64,000 nucleotides of DNA, taken from positions 186,001 to 250,000 of the forward strand of contig NZ_JAGQCE010000002.1 of the NCBI RefSeq assembly GCF_024345995.1. The letters are read 5' to 3'. Positions within the stretch are counted from its first letter, which is position 1. Every line of letters begins with the position of its first letter. The position numbers and the translations under genes are program-made. Below are positions 27,278 to 35,000 of the stretch, one piece after another. Origin of the DNA: Synechococcus sp. Cruz-7E5. Lineage in GTDB: Bacteria; Cyanobacteriota; Cyanobacteriia; PCC-6307; Cyanobiaceae. Below the pieces are notes generated by a model, which did no database searches, was not told where the DNA came from, and worked only from the letters and a program-made list of their open reading frames with translations.

Positions 27278-27661
27278 ATGAAAACTCATGCTGGTTTCCG
27301 CTCGGCAAAGTTTGCGCCCTACGAAGGCGAGGAAGAGAAGATCAATCCGGGTCTCTGGGACCAACGACTTGCCGAATATCTCCTGGCAAAGCTCAAGGAC
27401 CATGGAATCGAAACTCATGAGATGATCCCATAAGACTGGGGACTGTACATCCCCATCAAGAACGACGGATTCCGTCTTGCTCTTTGCTGTGGCCACCAGA
27501 GCGGAGACGCTGACGAGTTCCTGTGTTTTACTAATCCTTGCAAATCGACAATCAGGAAATGGTTCAAAAAGATTGACACGACATCCCAGGTCCGGCGCGT
27601 GGCGGAAGCACTTGAGAAGATTCTTGGGTCCGACCCGGATATCCGAGACGTCAATTGGTGA
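27278..27661 (+). pseudogene. Small conserved gene broken by a single in-frame TAA
   Basis: From ATG 27278, with CAGGAGG just upstream, the frame reads MKTHAGFRSAKFAPYEGEEE and continues for 51 codons to MIP, then TAA at 27431-27433. The same frame then reads DWGLYIPIKNDGFRLALCCG and GDADEFLCFTNPCKSTIRKW and ends at a TGA (27659-27661). Read through the stop it is one coherent 127-codon protein, in a family I know only as uncharacterised. A Glu codon (GAA) changed to TAA would explain the break. No frameshift is needed. The first half could still be made as a 51-residue peptide. Confidence 0.75.
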
Positions 27662-27902
27662 ACAGAACAATCAAACTGATTCTCGATGAACCGCCTGGAA
27701 TGCTATGGCTCGTTCCATGCCAGTGTCTAGGCGGGGATAAACACATTTCAATTCCCCGAAACCCAGACTGCTGATCTACTCCGAGAAGCTCAAGCCTGCG
27801 TGCATCTCCTTGCCGCAACCTCTGGGCGGAGTTCATCGTCGATCAGCCTTGCCCAGCTCGTAAGCCTGCTGGCATCCTGAGAGAACAGAACTCCTCTCCC
27901 CG
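27662..27902. other. 241-bp spacer before hsdM
   Basis: No gene found. It holds an imperfect hairpin with outer stem CCGCCT/AGGCGG (27691-27696 and 27729-27734) and inner GGAA/TTCC. I looked for a third attC-like site after the broken gene and did not find matching R-boxes. A promoter for the restriction-modification operon is expected here but no convincing hexamers stand out. Confidence 0.5.
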
Positions 27903-29693
27903 TTGACCTACGCCGCTGAGAACCCACTGAGCGACGCCGGACGCAACGACGACCTCGCCGACGAGTTCCTCGGCGCCCTCGAAGCCCTGGGCGGATCCGC
28001 TGGCAACGGCCGCCTCCGCGAAACCCTGGAGTGGGACGAAGCCAGCTACGAAGCGGTGAAGGCTGATCTGTTGAGCCGACGGCTGATCGTGCCTGGCCGG
28101 GGTCGCGGTGGCTCGGTGGCCCTGGCGGATGGGTCGGCAGTGGAAGCCTCAGGCAACGGCCAAGCCGCCAGCCGCGCCCCCCGCACCCGCGCTCCCAACG
28201 GTTCCCGCGCCGCCTCGGCCCCCAGCTCCTTCGAGCAGGCGTTCCGCGCCATCGACGACTGCCTGCGCAAGGAGGCCGGCTGCGGCACCGAGCTCGACTA
28301 CACCGAGCAGACCTCCTGGCTGCTGTTCCTCAAGTACCTCGACGGGCTCGAAGACGACAAGGCCGCCGTGGCTGCCCTGGAGGGCCGCAGCTACGCTCCC
28401 ATCCTGGAAGAGCCCTACCGCTGGAACAGCTGGGCGGCACCGAAGACCGCCAGCGGCCAGCTGGATCACCACGCCGCCCTCACCGGCGACGACCTGCGCG
28501 ACTTCGTGAACCAGCGCCTGTTCCCTTACCTGGAGCGCTTCAAGCAGCGCGCCAGCGGGCCGAACACGATTGAGTACAAGATCGGCGAGATCTTCGGTGA
28601 ACTGCGCAACAAGATCAGCAGCGGCTACAACCTGCGCGAAATCATCGATGTGATCGATGGTCTGCGCTTCCGCTCCCAGGCCGAGAAGCACGAGCTCTCG
28701 ATGCTCTATGAGGAAAAGATCAAGCGCATGGGCAACGCCGGCCGCAACGGCGGTGAGTACTACACGCCCCGGCCGCTGATTCGCGCCATCGTGCAGGTGG
28801 TGAACCCGCAGATCGGCGAGTCGGTCTACGACCCGGCGGTGGGTTCCGCCGGCTTCCTGTGCGAAGCGTTTGAGTTCATGCGCAAGGGCGGTGCCGAGGG
28901 GCGCGAACTGAGCACGGAGGATCTGGAGACGCTGCAGTCGCGCACCTTCACCGGCAAGGAGAAGAAGAGCCTCGCCTATGTGATCGCGATCATGAACATG
29001 ATCCTCCATGGCATCGAGGCGCCCAAGGTGCTGCACACCAACACCCTCACCGAAAACCTCAGCGATGTGCAGGAGCGCGACCGCTTCGATGTGATCCTCG
29101 CCAATCCGCCGTTTGGCGGCAGTGAACGCAAGGAGGTGCAGCAGAACTTCGAGATCCGCACCGGCGAAACCGCTTTTTTATTTTTGCAGCACTTCATCCG
29201 CCTGTTGCGCGCGGGCGGCCGCGCCGGCGTGGTGATCAAAAACACGTTTCTCTCCAACACCGACAACGCCTCGGTGGCCCTGCGCCAGAAGCTGCTGTCC
29301 GATTGCAACCTGCACACGGTGCTCGACTGCCCCGGCGGCACCTTCCAGGGCGCGGGTGTGAAAACGGTGGTGCTGTTCTTCGAGAAGGGTGCGCCCAGCC
29401 ACAAGGTGTGGTTCTACCAGCTCGATCCCGGCCGCAACCTTGGCAAAACGAACCCCCTTAACGACCGCGACCTGGCGGAGTTCGTGGAGCTGCAGAAGTC
29501 GTTTGCCGACTCGCCCAAGAGTTGGAGCGTGGCGATGGACTCCATTGATCCAGAGAGCTGGGATCTTTCGGTGAAGAACCCCCATGGGGGAGAGGCGGTG
29601 GCGCTGCGGAGCCCGCAGGAGATCATGGCAGAGATCGTGTCGCTGGATGCGGAAAGTGCGGAGGTGCTGGGGAGGATCAGGGCGTGGGTATGA
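27903..29693 (+). CDS. hsdM: Type I restriction-modification system DNA methyltransferase subunit HsdM
   Basis: N6-adenine methyltransferase that pairs with HsdS to protect host DNA. The 596 residues have a winged-helix-like N-terminal extension (about 15-75), an Ala/Pro-rich linker, the HsdM N-domain (SFEQAFRAIDDCLRKEAGC, TSWLLFLKYLDGLE) and the methyltransferase domain with GEYYTPRPLIRAIVQVV, the SAM-site DPAVGSAGFL and catalytic NPPF (401-404). The likely start is TTG at 27903. It overlaps hsdS by ATGA. GC is higher than in the cassette-like part to its left, so the locus was probably acquired separately. Confidence 0.95.
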   Translation: MTYAAENPLSDAGRNDDLADEFLGALEALGGSAGNGRLRETLEWDEASYEAVKADLLSRRLIVPGRGRGGSVALADGSAVEASGNGQAASRAPRTRAPNGSRAASAPSSFEQAFRAIDDCLRKEAGCGTELDYTEQTSWLLFLKYLDGLEDDKAAVAALEGRSYAPILEEPYRWNSWAAPKTASGQLDHHAALTGDDLRDFVNQRLFPYLERFKQRASGPNTIEYKIGEIFGELRNKISSGYNLREIIDVIDGLRFRSQAEKHELSMLYEEKIKRMGNAGRNGGEYYTPRPLIRAIVQVVNPQIGESVYDPAVGSAGFLCEAFEFMRKGGAEGRELSTEDLETLQSRTFTGKEKKSLAYVIAIMNMILHGIEAPKVLHTNTLTENLSDVQERDRFDVILANPPFGGSERKEVQQNFEIRTGETAFLFLQHFIRLLRAGGRAGVVIKNTFLSNTDNASVALRQKLLSDCNLHTVLDCPGGTFQGAGVKTVVLFFEKGAPSHKVWFYQLDPGRNLGKTNPLNDRDLAEFVELQKSFADSPKSWSVAMDSIDPESWDLSVKNPHGGEAVALRSPQEIMAEIVSLDAESAEVLGRIRAWV

Positions 29694-30886
29694 AGGAAGG
29701 ATGGCAGACAAGGCAGCTGGGTGAAATCTGCGAAATCGAACGGGGAGGTTCACCTCGCCCAATTCAGAATTACCTATCTGCTGACTCGAATGGCATCAAC
29801 TGGATCAAGATTGGAGACGCGACAGCGAGCGGCAAATACATCTACAAAACAGAAGAGAAGATAAAGCCTGAGGGCGCTAGGCGTTCGCGAGTTGTTTACG
29901 AAGGCGATTTCATCCTATCGAACTCGATGAGTTTCGGCCGGCCATACATCATGAAAACCACGGGTTGCATTCATGATGGATGGCTTGTGTTGCGCCAACC
30001 AAAAGTCGATCCAGAATACCTTTATTACGTTCTTAGTTCTGATCTGGTGTTTAGCCAGTTTGATCGACTTGCGGCGGGCAGCACCGTTAGGAATCTCAAC
30101 ATCGGATTGGCAATGTCCGTTGAGATTCCATACCCCCCACTTCCCGAACAGCAGCGAATCGTCGCCCTGCTCGACGAAGCGTTTGCGGGCCTCGCCACCG
30201 CCAAAGCCAACGCCGAGCGGAACCTTCAGAACGCCCGCGCGCTCTTTGAGAGCCATCTTCAATCCGTATTCAGCCGGCGCGGGGAGGGGTGGGAGGAGAA
30301 ACAACTTAGAAACTTCTGTGCTTTTGAGAATGGAGATAGAGGCTCGAACTATCCATCAAAGAAGGCCAGAAGTGCAACGGGGATTCCCTTCATTAATGCA
30401 GGCCATCTGACAGACGATGGACTTGATCTCGCAAATATGGACTACATTCCGAGAGAGCGTTTCGACCTGCTGAGCAATGGCAAGATACGTGCAGGAGACA
30501 TCCTCTTCTGCCTGCGCGGTTCGCTCGGAAAGTTTGCATGCGTCGGTGATTTGACCGAAGGCGCAATCGCCTCATCTTTGGTTATCGTGCGCCCTGATGA
30601 AACAGCCTTGAATGAGTATCTCATCGCATACTTCAGAAGCTCACTTTGTGCAAGTATGATCAATGAATTTAAGAATGGTACTGCTCAGCCTAATTTGTCC
30701 GCCCGAAGCCTTGGCGATTTCGTTGCGCCCCTTCCACCACTTGCCGACCAGAAGTTGATTGTTAAGGAGCTCGCCGACCTCCGTCAAGAAACCCAGCGCC
30801 TCGCCAGCATCTACGAACTCAAACTCGCCGCCCTGGAGGAACTCAAGAAGACCCTCCTGCACCAGGCGTTCAACGGCGAACTCTGA
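29690..30886 (+). CDS. hsdS: Type I restriction-modification specificity subunit HsdS
   Basis: DNA-recognition subunit. The 398 residues hold two target-recognition domains, each starting with the usual motif: WQTRQLGEICEIERGGSPRP (about 5-24) and WEEKQLRNFCAFENGDRG (about 202-219). Each is followed by a conserved helical spacer, PLPEQQRIVALLDEAFAGL and PPLADQKLIVKELADL. Both half-site modules are complete, so the enzyme should recognise a bipartite sequence that cannot be predicted here. AT-richer target-recognition domains between GC-rich helices suggest swapping of specificity segments. Confidence 0.94.
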   Translation: MKEGWQTRQLGEICEIERGGSPRPIQNYLSADSNGINWIKIGDATASGKYIYKTEEKIKPEGARRSRVVYEGDFILSNSMSFGRPYIMKTTGCIHDGWLVLRQPKVDPEYLYYVLSSDLVFSQFDRLAAGSTVRNLNIGLAMSVEIPYPPLPEQQRIVALLDEAFAGLATAKANAERNLQNARALFESHLQSVFSRRGEGWEEKQLRNFCAFENGDRGSNYPSKKARSATGIPFINAGHLTDDGLDLANMDYIPRERFDLLSNGKIRAGDILFCLRGSLGKFACVGDLTEGAIASSLVIVRPDETALNEYLIAYFRSSLCASMINEFKNGTAQPNLSARSLGDFVAPLPPLADQKLIVKELADLRQETQRLASIYELKLAALEELKKTLLHQAFNGEL

Positions 30887-30992
30887 GCCCCAGGCTTTGG
30901 CCTCCAGTTCATCGCGCCTTCAGCCCTCCAACCAGTTCAGACGCTGCCATGACGGCTGCGTAGGCGACCTGCTGGCACCTCGCCGCGCTGTC

Positions 30993-31262
30993 TTACCGGT
31001 CGTGAACCCTGCAGGCCAGGATCACAAGAAGCTCGCCATCCAACCGATAAACCAGCCGGCGCTCTTCATCGATGCGGCGCGACCAGCAGCCGGCCAGGTT
31101 TTCCCGCAGGGGCTCGGGTTTGCCGATGCCAGCGAAGGGATCGCGCAGGCAAGCCTGGATCAGCTGGTTGATGCGTCGCAGCTGCCTGCGGTCCTGGCTC
31201 TGCCAGTGGAGGGTGTCGTCCCAGGCGGCAGCCGTCCAGGCCAGCCGCTCAATCGCCGGCAT
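30993..31262 (-). CDS. yoeB: YoeB/Txe-family toxin
   Basis: RelE-superfamily, ribosome-dependent mRNA endonuclease of 89 residues. Family features are WQSQDRRQLRRINQLIQ, the PEPLRENLAGCWSRRIDEE segment with catalytic Glu and Arg, RRLVYRL, and the C-terminal ACRVHDR. The active-site His is kept, but the Tyr that usually follows it is Asp here, so activity may be reduced. It overlaps the upstream yefM by 14 bp on the same strand, the normal antitoxin-toxin order. The pair lies opposite in direction to the flanking hsd genes. Confidence 0.88.
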   Translation of the reverse strand: MPAIERLAWTAAAWDDTLHWQSQDRRQLRRINQLIQACLRDPFAGIGKPEPLRENLAGCWSRRIDEERRLVYRLDGELLVILACRVHDR

Positions 31263-31524
31263 CGGCCAGATCCGGATCGATCAGCCCATGGGAAAGGAGC
31301 TCCCCACGCCCGGCCTGCTCCAGCGACCGCTGCAGATGGGCCGCATTGGCCGGGGAACGCAGCAGGTGCACGGTTTCCATCAGGCTGTTGTATGTGTCGA
31401 GCGACATCACCACCGCCCCCTTGGCGTGCCGCCGGGTGATCAGGGTCACGTCTGCATCGGCCTCCACCCGATCCAGCACGGCCTTGAAGCTCTCCCGGGC
31501 CTCCGAAAAGCTGACCACCTGCAT
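31249..31524 (-). CDS. yefM: YefM/Phd-family antitoxin
   Basis: The 91-residue antitoxin starts MQVVSFSEARESFKAVLDRV and has the Phd/YefM DNA-binding fold with ITRRHAKGAVVMSLDTYNSL, then a flexible C-terminal tail that would wrap the toxin. The ATG at 31524 is preferred. An in-frame Met at 31548 and a far longer frame exist, but they do not match the family. Such proteins usually repress their own promoter, here within 31525-31560, which is shared with the divergent DUF429 remnant. Confidence 0.88.
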   Translation of the reverse strand: MQVVSFSEARESFKAVLDRVEADADVTLITRRHAKGAVVMSLDTYNSLMETVHLLRSPANAAHLQRSLEQAGRGELLSHGLIDPDLADAGD

Positions 31525-31560
31525 GGTGTTGTCCAATAACCTGTACATCAGGCTAGCTGG

Positions 31561-31689
31561 GTGGAGGGCGTGGCCGCTGTGACCGTCCCCACCCTGACCG
31601 TCCCCACCGTGATCGGCATCGACGTGGGCGGCCCCCGCAAGGGCTTCCACGCCGTGGCACTCACCGCTGGCGCCTATGGCGGCCAGAAG
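31561..31689 (+). pseudogene. Remnant of a DUF429 (RNase H-like) gene
   Basis: The frame beginning at GTG 31561 contains PTVIGIDVGGPRKGFHAVAL then TAGAYGG, which is the N-terminal strand-loop of DUF429 proteins (normally IGID-G-GKRKGFHAV...). After about 43 codons the similarity stops and the frame runs on meaninglessly into the next gene. Intact members have over 200 residues, so this is a 5-prime fragment. A 12-bp direct repeat CTTTTCCTGCAT (31701-31712 and 31724-31735) sits right at the breakpoint and may mark the deletion or insertion. Confidence 0.6.
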
Positions 31690-31796
31690 CGCGGGCTCGG
31701 CTTTTCCTGCATCCGCCGGCCTACTTTTCCTGCATTGGAGGTGCCACATCCCTGGGCTGAACTGCCTTGGGGCGATGTTCTCCCTAGCCTGAGTCG

Positions 31797-32219
31797 ATGG
31801 CCGATGCAGACGTCCGCTGGCGCCAGCGGTTCGACAACTTCGAGCGGGCCCTCCAGGTGCTGGAGCGTGGCGTGGCTCTGGCGCGCCAACGGCCGCTGAC
31901 TGAGCTGGAGCAGCAGGGCCTGATCCAGAGTTTTGAGTTCACCCATGAACTCGCCTGGAATCTGCTGAAGGACTATCTGCAGCACCAGGGGATCACCGGC
32001 CTCATCGGCTCGCGGGATGCCACCCGTCTGGCGTTCCAGAACGCACTGATCAGCGACGGCGAGGGTTGGATGGCGATGATCAAGGCCCGCAATCAGTCTT
32101 CGCACACCTACAACCTCGAGCAGGCCCAGGCGATCGCCCGCGATGTGATCGATTGCTATGCGCCGTTGTTCGGTGCCCTACGGAATCGGTTCTCGGCCTT
32201 GAGCCAGCTGCCGTCATGA
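31797..32219 (+). CDS. HepT-like HEPN-family toxin (HI0074 type)
   Basis: An all-helical 140-residue protein of the group called nucleotidyltransferase substrate-binding. It carries RNQSSHTY at residues 98-105, exactly the RX4HXY motif of HepT RNases, where the Tyr is the site of AMPylation by the partner MntA in characterised pairs. EFTHELAWNLLKDYLQ is a second family hallmark. It overlaps the MNT gene by ATGA. Toxin activity is inferred from family and motif. Confidence 0.85.
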   Translation: MADADVRWRQRFDNFERALQVLERGVALARQRPLTELEQQGLIQSFEFTHELAWNLLKDYLQHQGITGLIGSRDATRLAFQNALISDGEGWMAMIKARNQSSHTYNLEQAQAIARDVIDCYAPLFGALRNRFSALSQLPS

Positions 32220-32563
32220 CCGTGCGTCCTCCCCCGGCCACAGCGCAGGCGATCGGCCTGCCGGAAGCGGCGGTTGGGGCCATCCAACAGGTGCTCGCCA
32301 GCCACCCCGAGGTGGAAGCCGCGATCCTCTACGGCTCCCGCGCCCTCGCTCGCCACCGCCCCGCCTCCGACATCGATCTCACCCTGATCGGCCCCGCCAT
32401 CAACGCCGCCGCCCTGGCCCGCATCGATGCCGATCTCGACGACCTGCTGCTGCCCTGGATGATCGATCTCTCCGCTTACAGCGCGATTCGTCATCCCGCC
32501 CTGCTGGAGCACATCCAGCGGGCCGGCCTGGAGCTATACCGCCGGCCGGATGGGCCAGACTGA
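32216..32563 (+). CDS. MntA-like minimal nucleotidyltransferase antitoxin (HI0073 type)
   Basis: The 115-residue protein has the nucleotidyltransferase motif GS at 40-41 and DxD at 52-54 (GSRALARHRPASDIDL), i.e. GSX10DXD, as in MntA antitoxins that neutralise HepT by adding AMP. Its start overlaps the HepT-like stop. The metal-binding Asp residues are intact. It ends 30 bp before hsdR, so this pair and hsdR probably share a transcript. Confidence 0.87.
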   Translation: MTVRPPPATAQAIGLPEAAVGAIQQVLASHPEVEAAILYGSRALARHRPASDIDLTLIGPAINAAALARIDADLDDLLLPWMIDLSAYSAIRHPALLEHIQRAGLELYRRPDGPD

Positions 32564-32593
32564 TCCCATGGCGCCCTCGGCCTCCCTGCTGCC

Positions 32594-34939
32594 ATGAACG
32601 AGGCCGAAACCCGCGCCGAGCTGATTGATCCGCTGCTCGCTGCCGCTGGTTGGGGCGTGGTGGAGGGCAGCCGCATCCGCCGCGAGTTTTCGATCACCCA
32701 GGGGCGCCTGCAGGGCGGTGGCCGGCGCGGTAAGTCCCTCAGCGCCGACTACGTGCTGATCCACCGCAACACCAAGCTGGCGGTGGTGGAGGCCAAGGCC
32801 GATTCCCTGCCGCTCAGCGAAGGCGTGGGCCAGGCCAAGGAGTATGCCGCCAAGCTCCAGATCCGCTTCACCTACGCCAGCAACGGCAAGGGCGTCTACG
32901 CCATCGATCGCGCCACGGGCGAGGAGGGGGAAGTCGATGGCTTCCCCAGCCCCCAGGAGCTGTGGCAGCGCACCTTCGCGGTCGAGAACGCCTGGCGCGA
33001 TCGCTTCGCCGCCATCCCCTACCCCGACAAGGGCGGCAGCTGGCAGATCCGCTTCTACCAGGAGATCGCCGTCACCCAGGTGCTGGAGGCGATCGCCGCC
33101 GGCCGCAACCGCATCCTGCTCACCCTGGCCACCGGCACCGGCAAAACCTCGATCGCCTTCCAGATCCTCTGGAAGCTGTTTGCCGCCCGCTGGAACCTCT
33201 CCGGCGCACCCACGCGCCGACCCCGCATCCTGTTTCTGGCCGATCGCAACAACCTCGCCGATCAGGCCTTCAACGACTTCACCGCCTTTGCCGCCTTCGA
33301 AGAGAACGCCCTGGCGCGGATCGAACCGGGCGACCTGCGCAAGAGGGGCCGCGTGCCCACCAACGCCAGCGTGTTCCTCACCATCTTCCAGACCTTCATG
33401 AGCGGCCCGCCGGTGGACGGCAAGCCCTCCCCCTGGTTCGGCCAGTACCCGCCCGATTTCTTCGACTTCATCGTGATCGACGAATGCCATCGTGGCGGTG
33501 CCAACAACGAATCCACCTGGCGCGGCATCCTCGAATACTTCGCCCCCGCCGTGCAGCTGGGCCTCACCGCCACCCCCCGCCGCCAAGGCAACACAGACAC
33601 CTACGCCTACTTCGGCGAGCCGGTGTACAGCTACTCGCTCAAGGAGGGCATCAACGACGGCTTCCTCACGCCCTTCCGCGTCAAGCAGATCAGCACCACC
33701 CTCGATGAATACATCTACACCCCCGACGACACGGTGGTGGAAGGGGAGATCGAGGCCGGCAAGCTCTACAAGGAGGCCGATTTCAACAAGATCATCGAGA
33801 TCGAGCGGCGCGAGCGGGAACGGGTGCGCATCTTCATGGAGCAGATCGATCAGCGCCAGAAGGCGATCGTGTTCTGCGCCACCCAGGACCACGCCCTGGC
33901 GATCCGCGACCTGATCAACCAGCTCAAAAGCAGCACGGATCCCAACTACTGCCAGCGGGTCACTGCCAACGACGGCGAGCTGGGCAACACCTGGCTGCGC
34001 GCCTTCCAGGACAACGAAAAGACGATCCCCACCATCCTCACCACCTCTCAGAAGCTCTCCACCGGTGTGGACGCCCGCAATGTGCGCGCCATCGTGCTGC
34101 TGCGGCCCGTGAACTCGATGATCGAGTTCAAGCAGATCATCGGCCGCGGCACCCGCCTGTTCGATGGCAAGGACTATTTCACGATCTACGACTTCGTGAA
34201 GGCCCATCACCACTTCAGCGATCCGGAGTGGGATGGGGTGGTGGAGCCTGATGTGATTGATCGCCGTTCGCCGTCTCCTGCTGATCCCACTGAGGCCAAG
34301 GCGGACGTCAGCGCGGAGACCGAGGAACCCGAGGGGCGCCCGCCCCGCCCCGCCAAGGTCTGCATCAAACTCGGCGATGGCAAGGAGCGCTCGATCCAGC
34401 ACATGCTGGTCACCTCCTTCTGGCATCCCGATGGCCGGCCGATGAGCTCCCAGCAGTTCATCGAGTGCCTCTATGGCCAGCTGCCGGAATTCGTGAAGGA
34501 TGAGGCCGAGCTGCGTGAGCTCTGGAGTGCGCCCGACACCCGCCGCCGCCTGCTGCAGGGGCTGGAGGAAAAGGGCTTCGGCGCCGAGCAGCTGGCGGAG
34601 ATGCAGCGCATCATCGATGCCGAAAACAGCGATCTGTTCGATGTGCTCGCCCACGTGGCCTATGCCCTGCCGCCCATTCCCCGCGAGCAGCGGGCCGGCA
34701 ACGCCCGCCTCTACATCCACTCCCGTTTCACCAGCAAGCAGCAGGTGTTCCTCAACTTCGTGCTGCAGCACTACGTGAGCACGGGGGTGCAGGAGCTGGC
34801 CCAGGAAAAGCTCACGCCATTGCTGCGTCTCCGCTATCAGAACAGCATCGCCGATGCCGTTGCAGATCTCGGCAGGCCAGAAGACATCGGCCAGCTCTTT
34901 TCAGGCTTCCAGAGGTATCTTTATGAGGCCACTGCCTGA
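32594..34939 (+). CDS. hsdR: Type I restriction enzyme R subunit HsdR (EcoEI-type)
   Basis: Motor and nuclease subunit. The 781 residues have an N-terminal PD-(D/E)xK nuclease with Asp52, Glu66 and Lys68 (VVEAKAD), a superfamily 2 motor with TGTGKT (180-185), DECH at 296-299, LTATPRR and IIGRGTRLF, and a C-terminal domain of the EcoEI R type. It is shorter than EcoR124-type HsdR but normal for this group. It is separated from hsdM-hsdS by 1.7 kb holding two toxin-antitoxin pairs. The nuclease and motor residues look functional. Confidence 0.94.
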   Translation: MNEAETRAELIDPLLAAAGWGVVEGSRIRREFSITQGRLQGGGRRGKSLSADYVLIHRNTKLAVVEAKADSLPLSEGVGQAKEYAAKLQIRFTYASNGKGVYAIDRATGEEGEVDGFPSPQELWQRTFAVENAWRDRFAAIPYPDKGGSWQIRFYQEIAVTQVLEAIAAGRNRILLTLATGTGKTSIAFQILWKLFAARWNLSGAPTRRPRILFLADRNNLADQAFNDFTAFAAFEENALARIEPGDLRKRGRVPTNASVFLTIFQTFMSGPPVDGKPSPWFGQYPPDFFDFIVIDECHRGGANNESTWRGILEYFAPAVQLGLTATPRRQGNTDTYAYFGEPVYSYSLKEGINDGFLTPFRVKQISTTLDEYIYTPDDTVVEGEIEAGKLYKEADFNKIIEIERRERERVRIFMEQIDQRQKAIVFCATQDHALAIRDLINQLKSSTDPNYCQRVTANDGELGNTWLRAFQDNEKTIPTILTTSQKLSTGVDARNVRAIVLLRPVNSMIEFKQIIGRGTRLFDGKDYFTIYDFVKAHHHFSDPEWDGVVEPDVIDRRSPSPADPTEAKADVSAETEEPEGRPPRPAKVCIKLGDGKERSIQHMLVTSFWHPDGRPMSSQQFIECLYGQLPEFVKDEAELRELWSAPDTRRRLLQGLEEKGFGAEQLAEMQRIIDAENSDLFDVLAHVAYALPPIPREQRAGNARLYIHSRFTSKQQVFLNFVLQHYVSTGVQELAQEKLTPLLRLRYQNSIADAVADLGRPEDIGQLFSGFQRYLYEATA

Positions 34940-34966
34940 TGCGCCTGACGCGCCAGCCATGGCTTG

Positions 34967-34983
34967 CTTACACTTACATGTAG
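34967..34983 (+). promoter_or_regulatory. Palindrome/tandem hexamer upstream of the DJ-1/PfpI gene
   Basis: CTTACA occurs twice in tandem (34967-34978) and runs into the 8-bp palindrome TACATGTA (34975-34982), 18 bp before the ATG at 35001. The AT-rich palindrome in a GC-rich setting looks like a repressor site for a transferred gene whose regulator stayed behind. No regulator gene is adjacent. Confidence 0.35.
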
Positions 34984-35000
34984 ACAGAATCGAGCAGAAC

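Noticed and set aside
27662-27902. Third attC-like site after the broken small gene
   Set aside because: A hairpin is present but neither R-box could be matched.
32534-34771. Very long minus-strand frame opposite hsdR (745 codons)
   Set aside because: Mirror of hsdR codon bias in high-GC DNA; hsdR carries all catalytic motifs.
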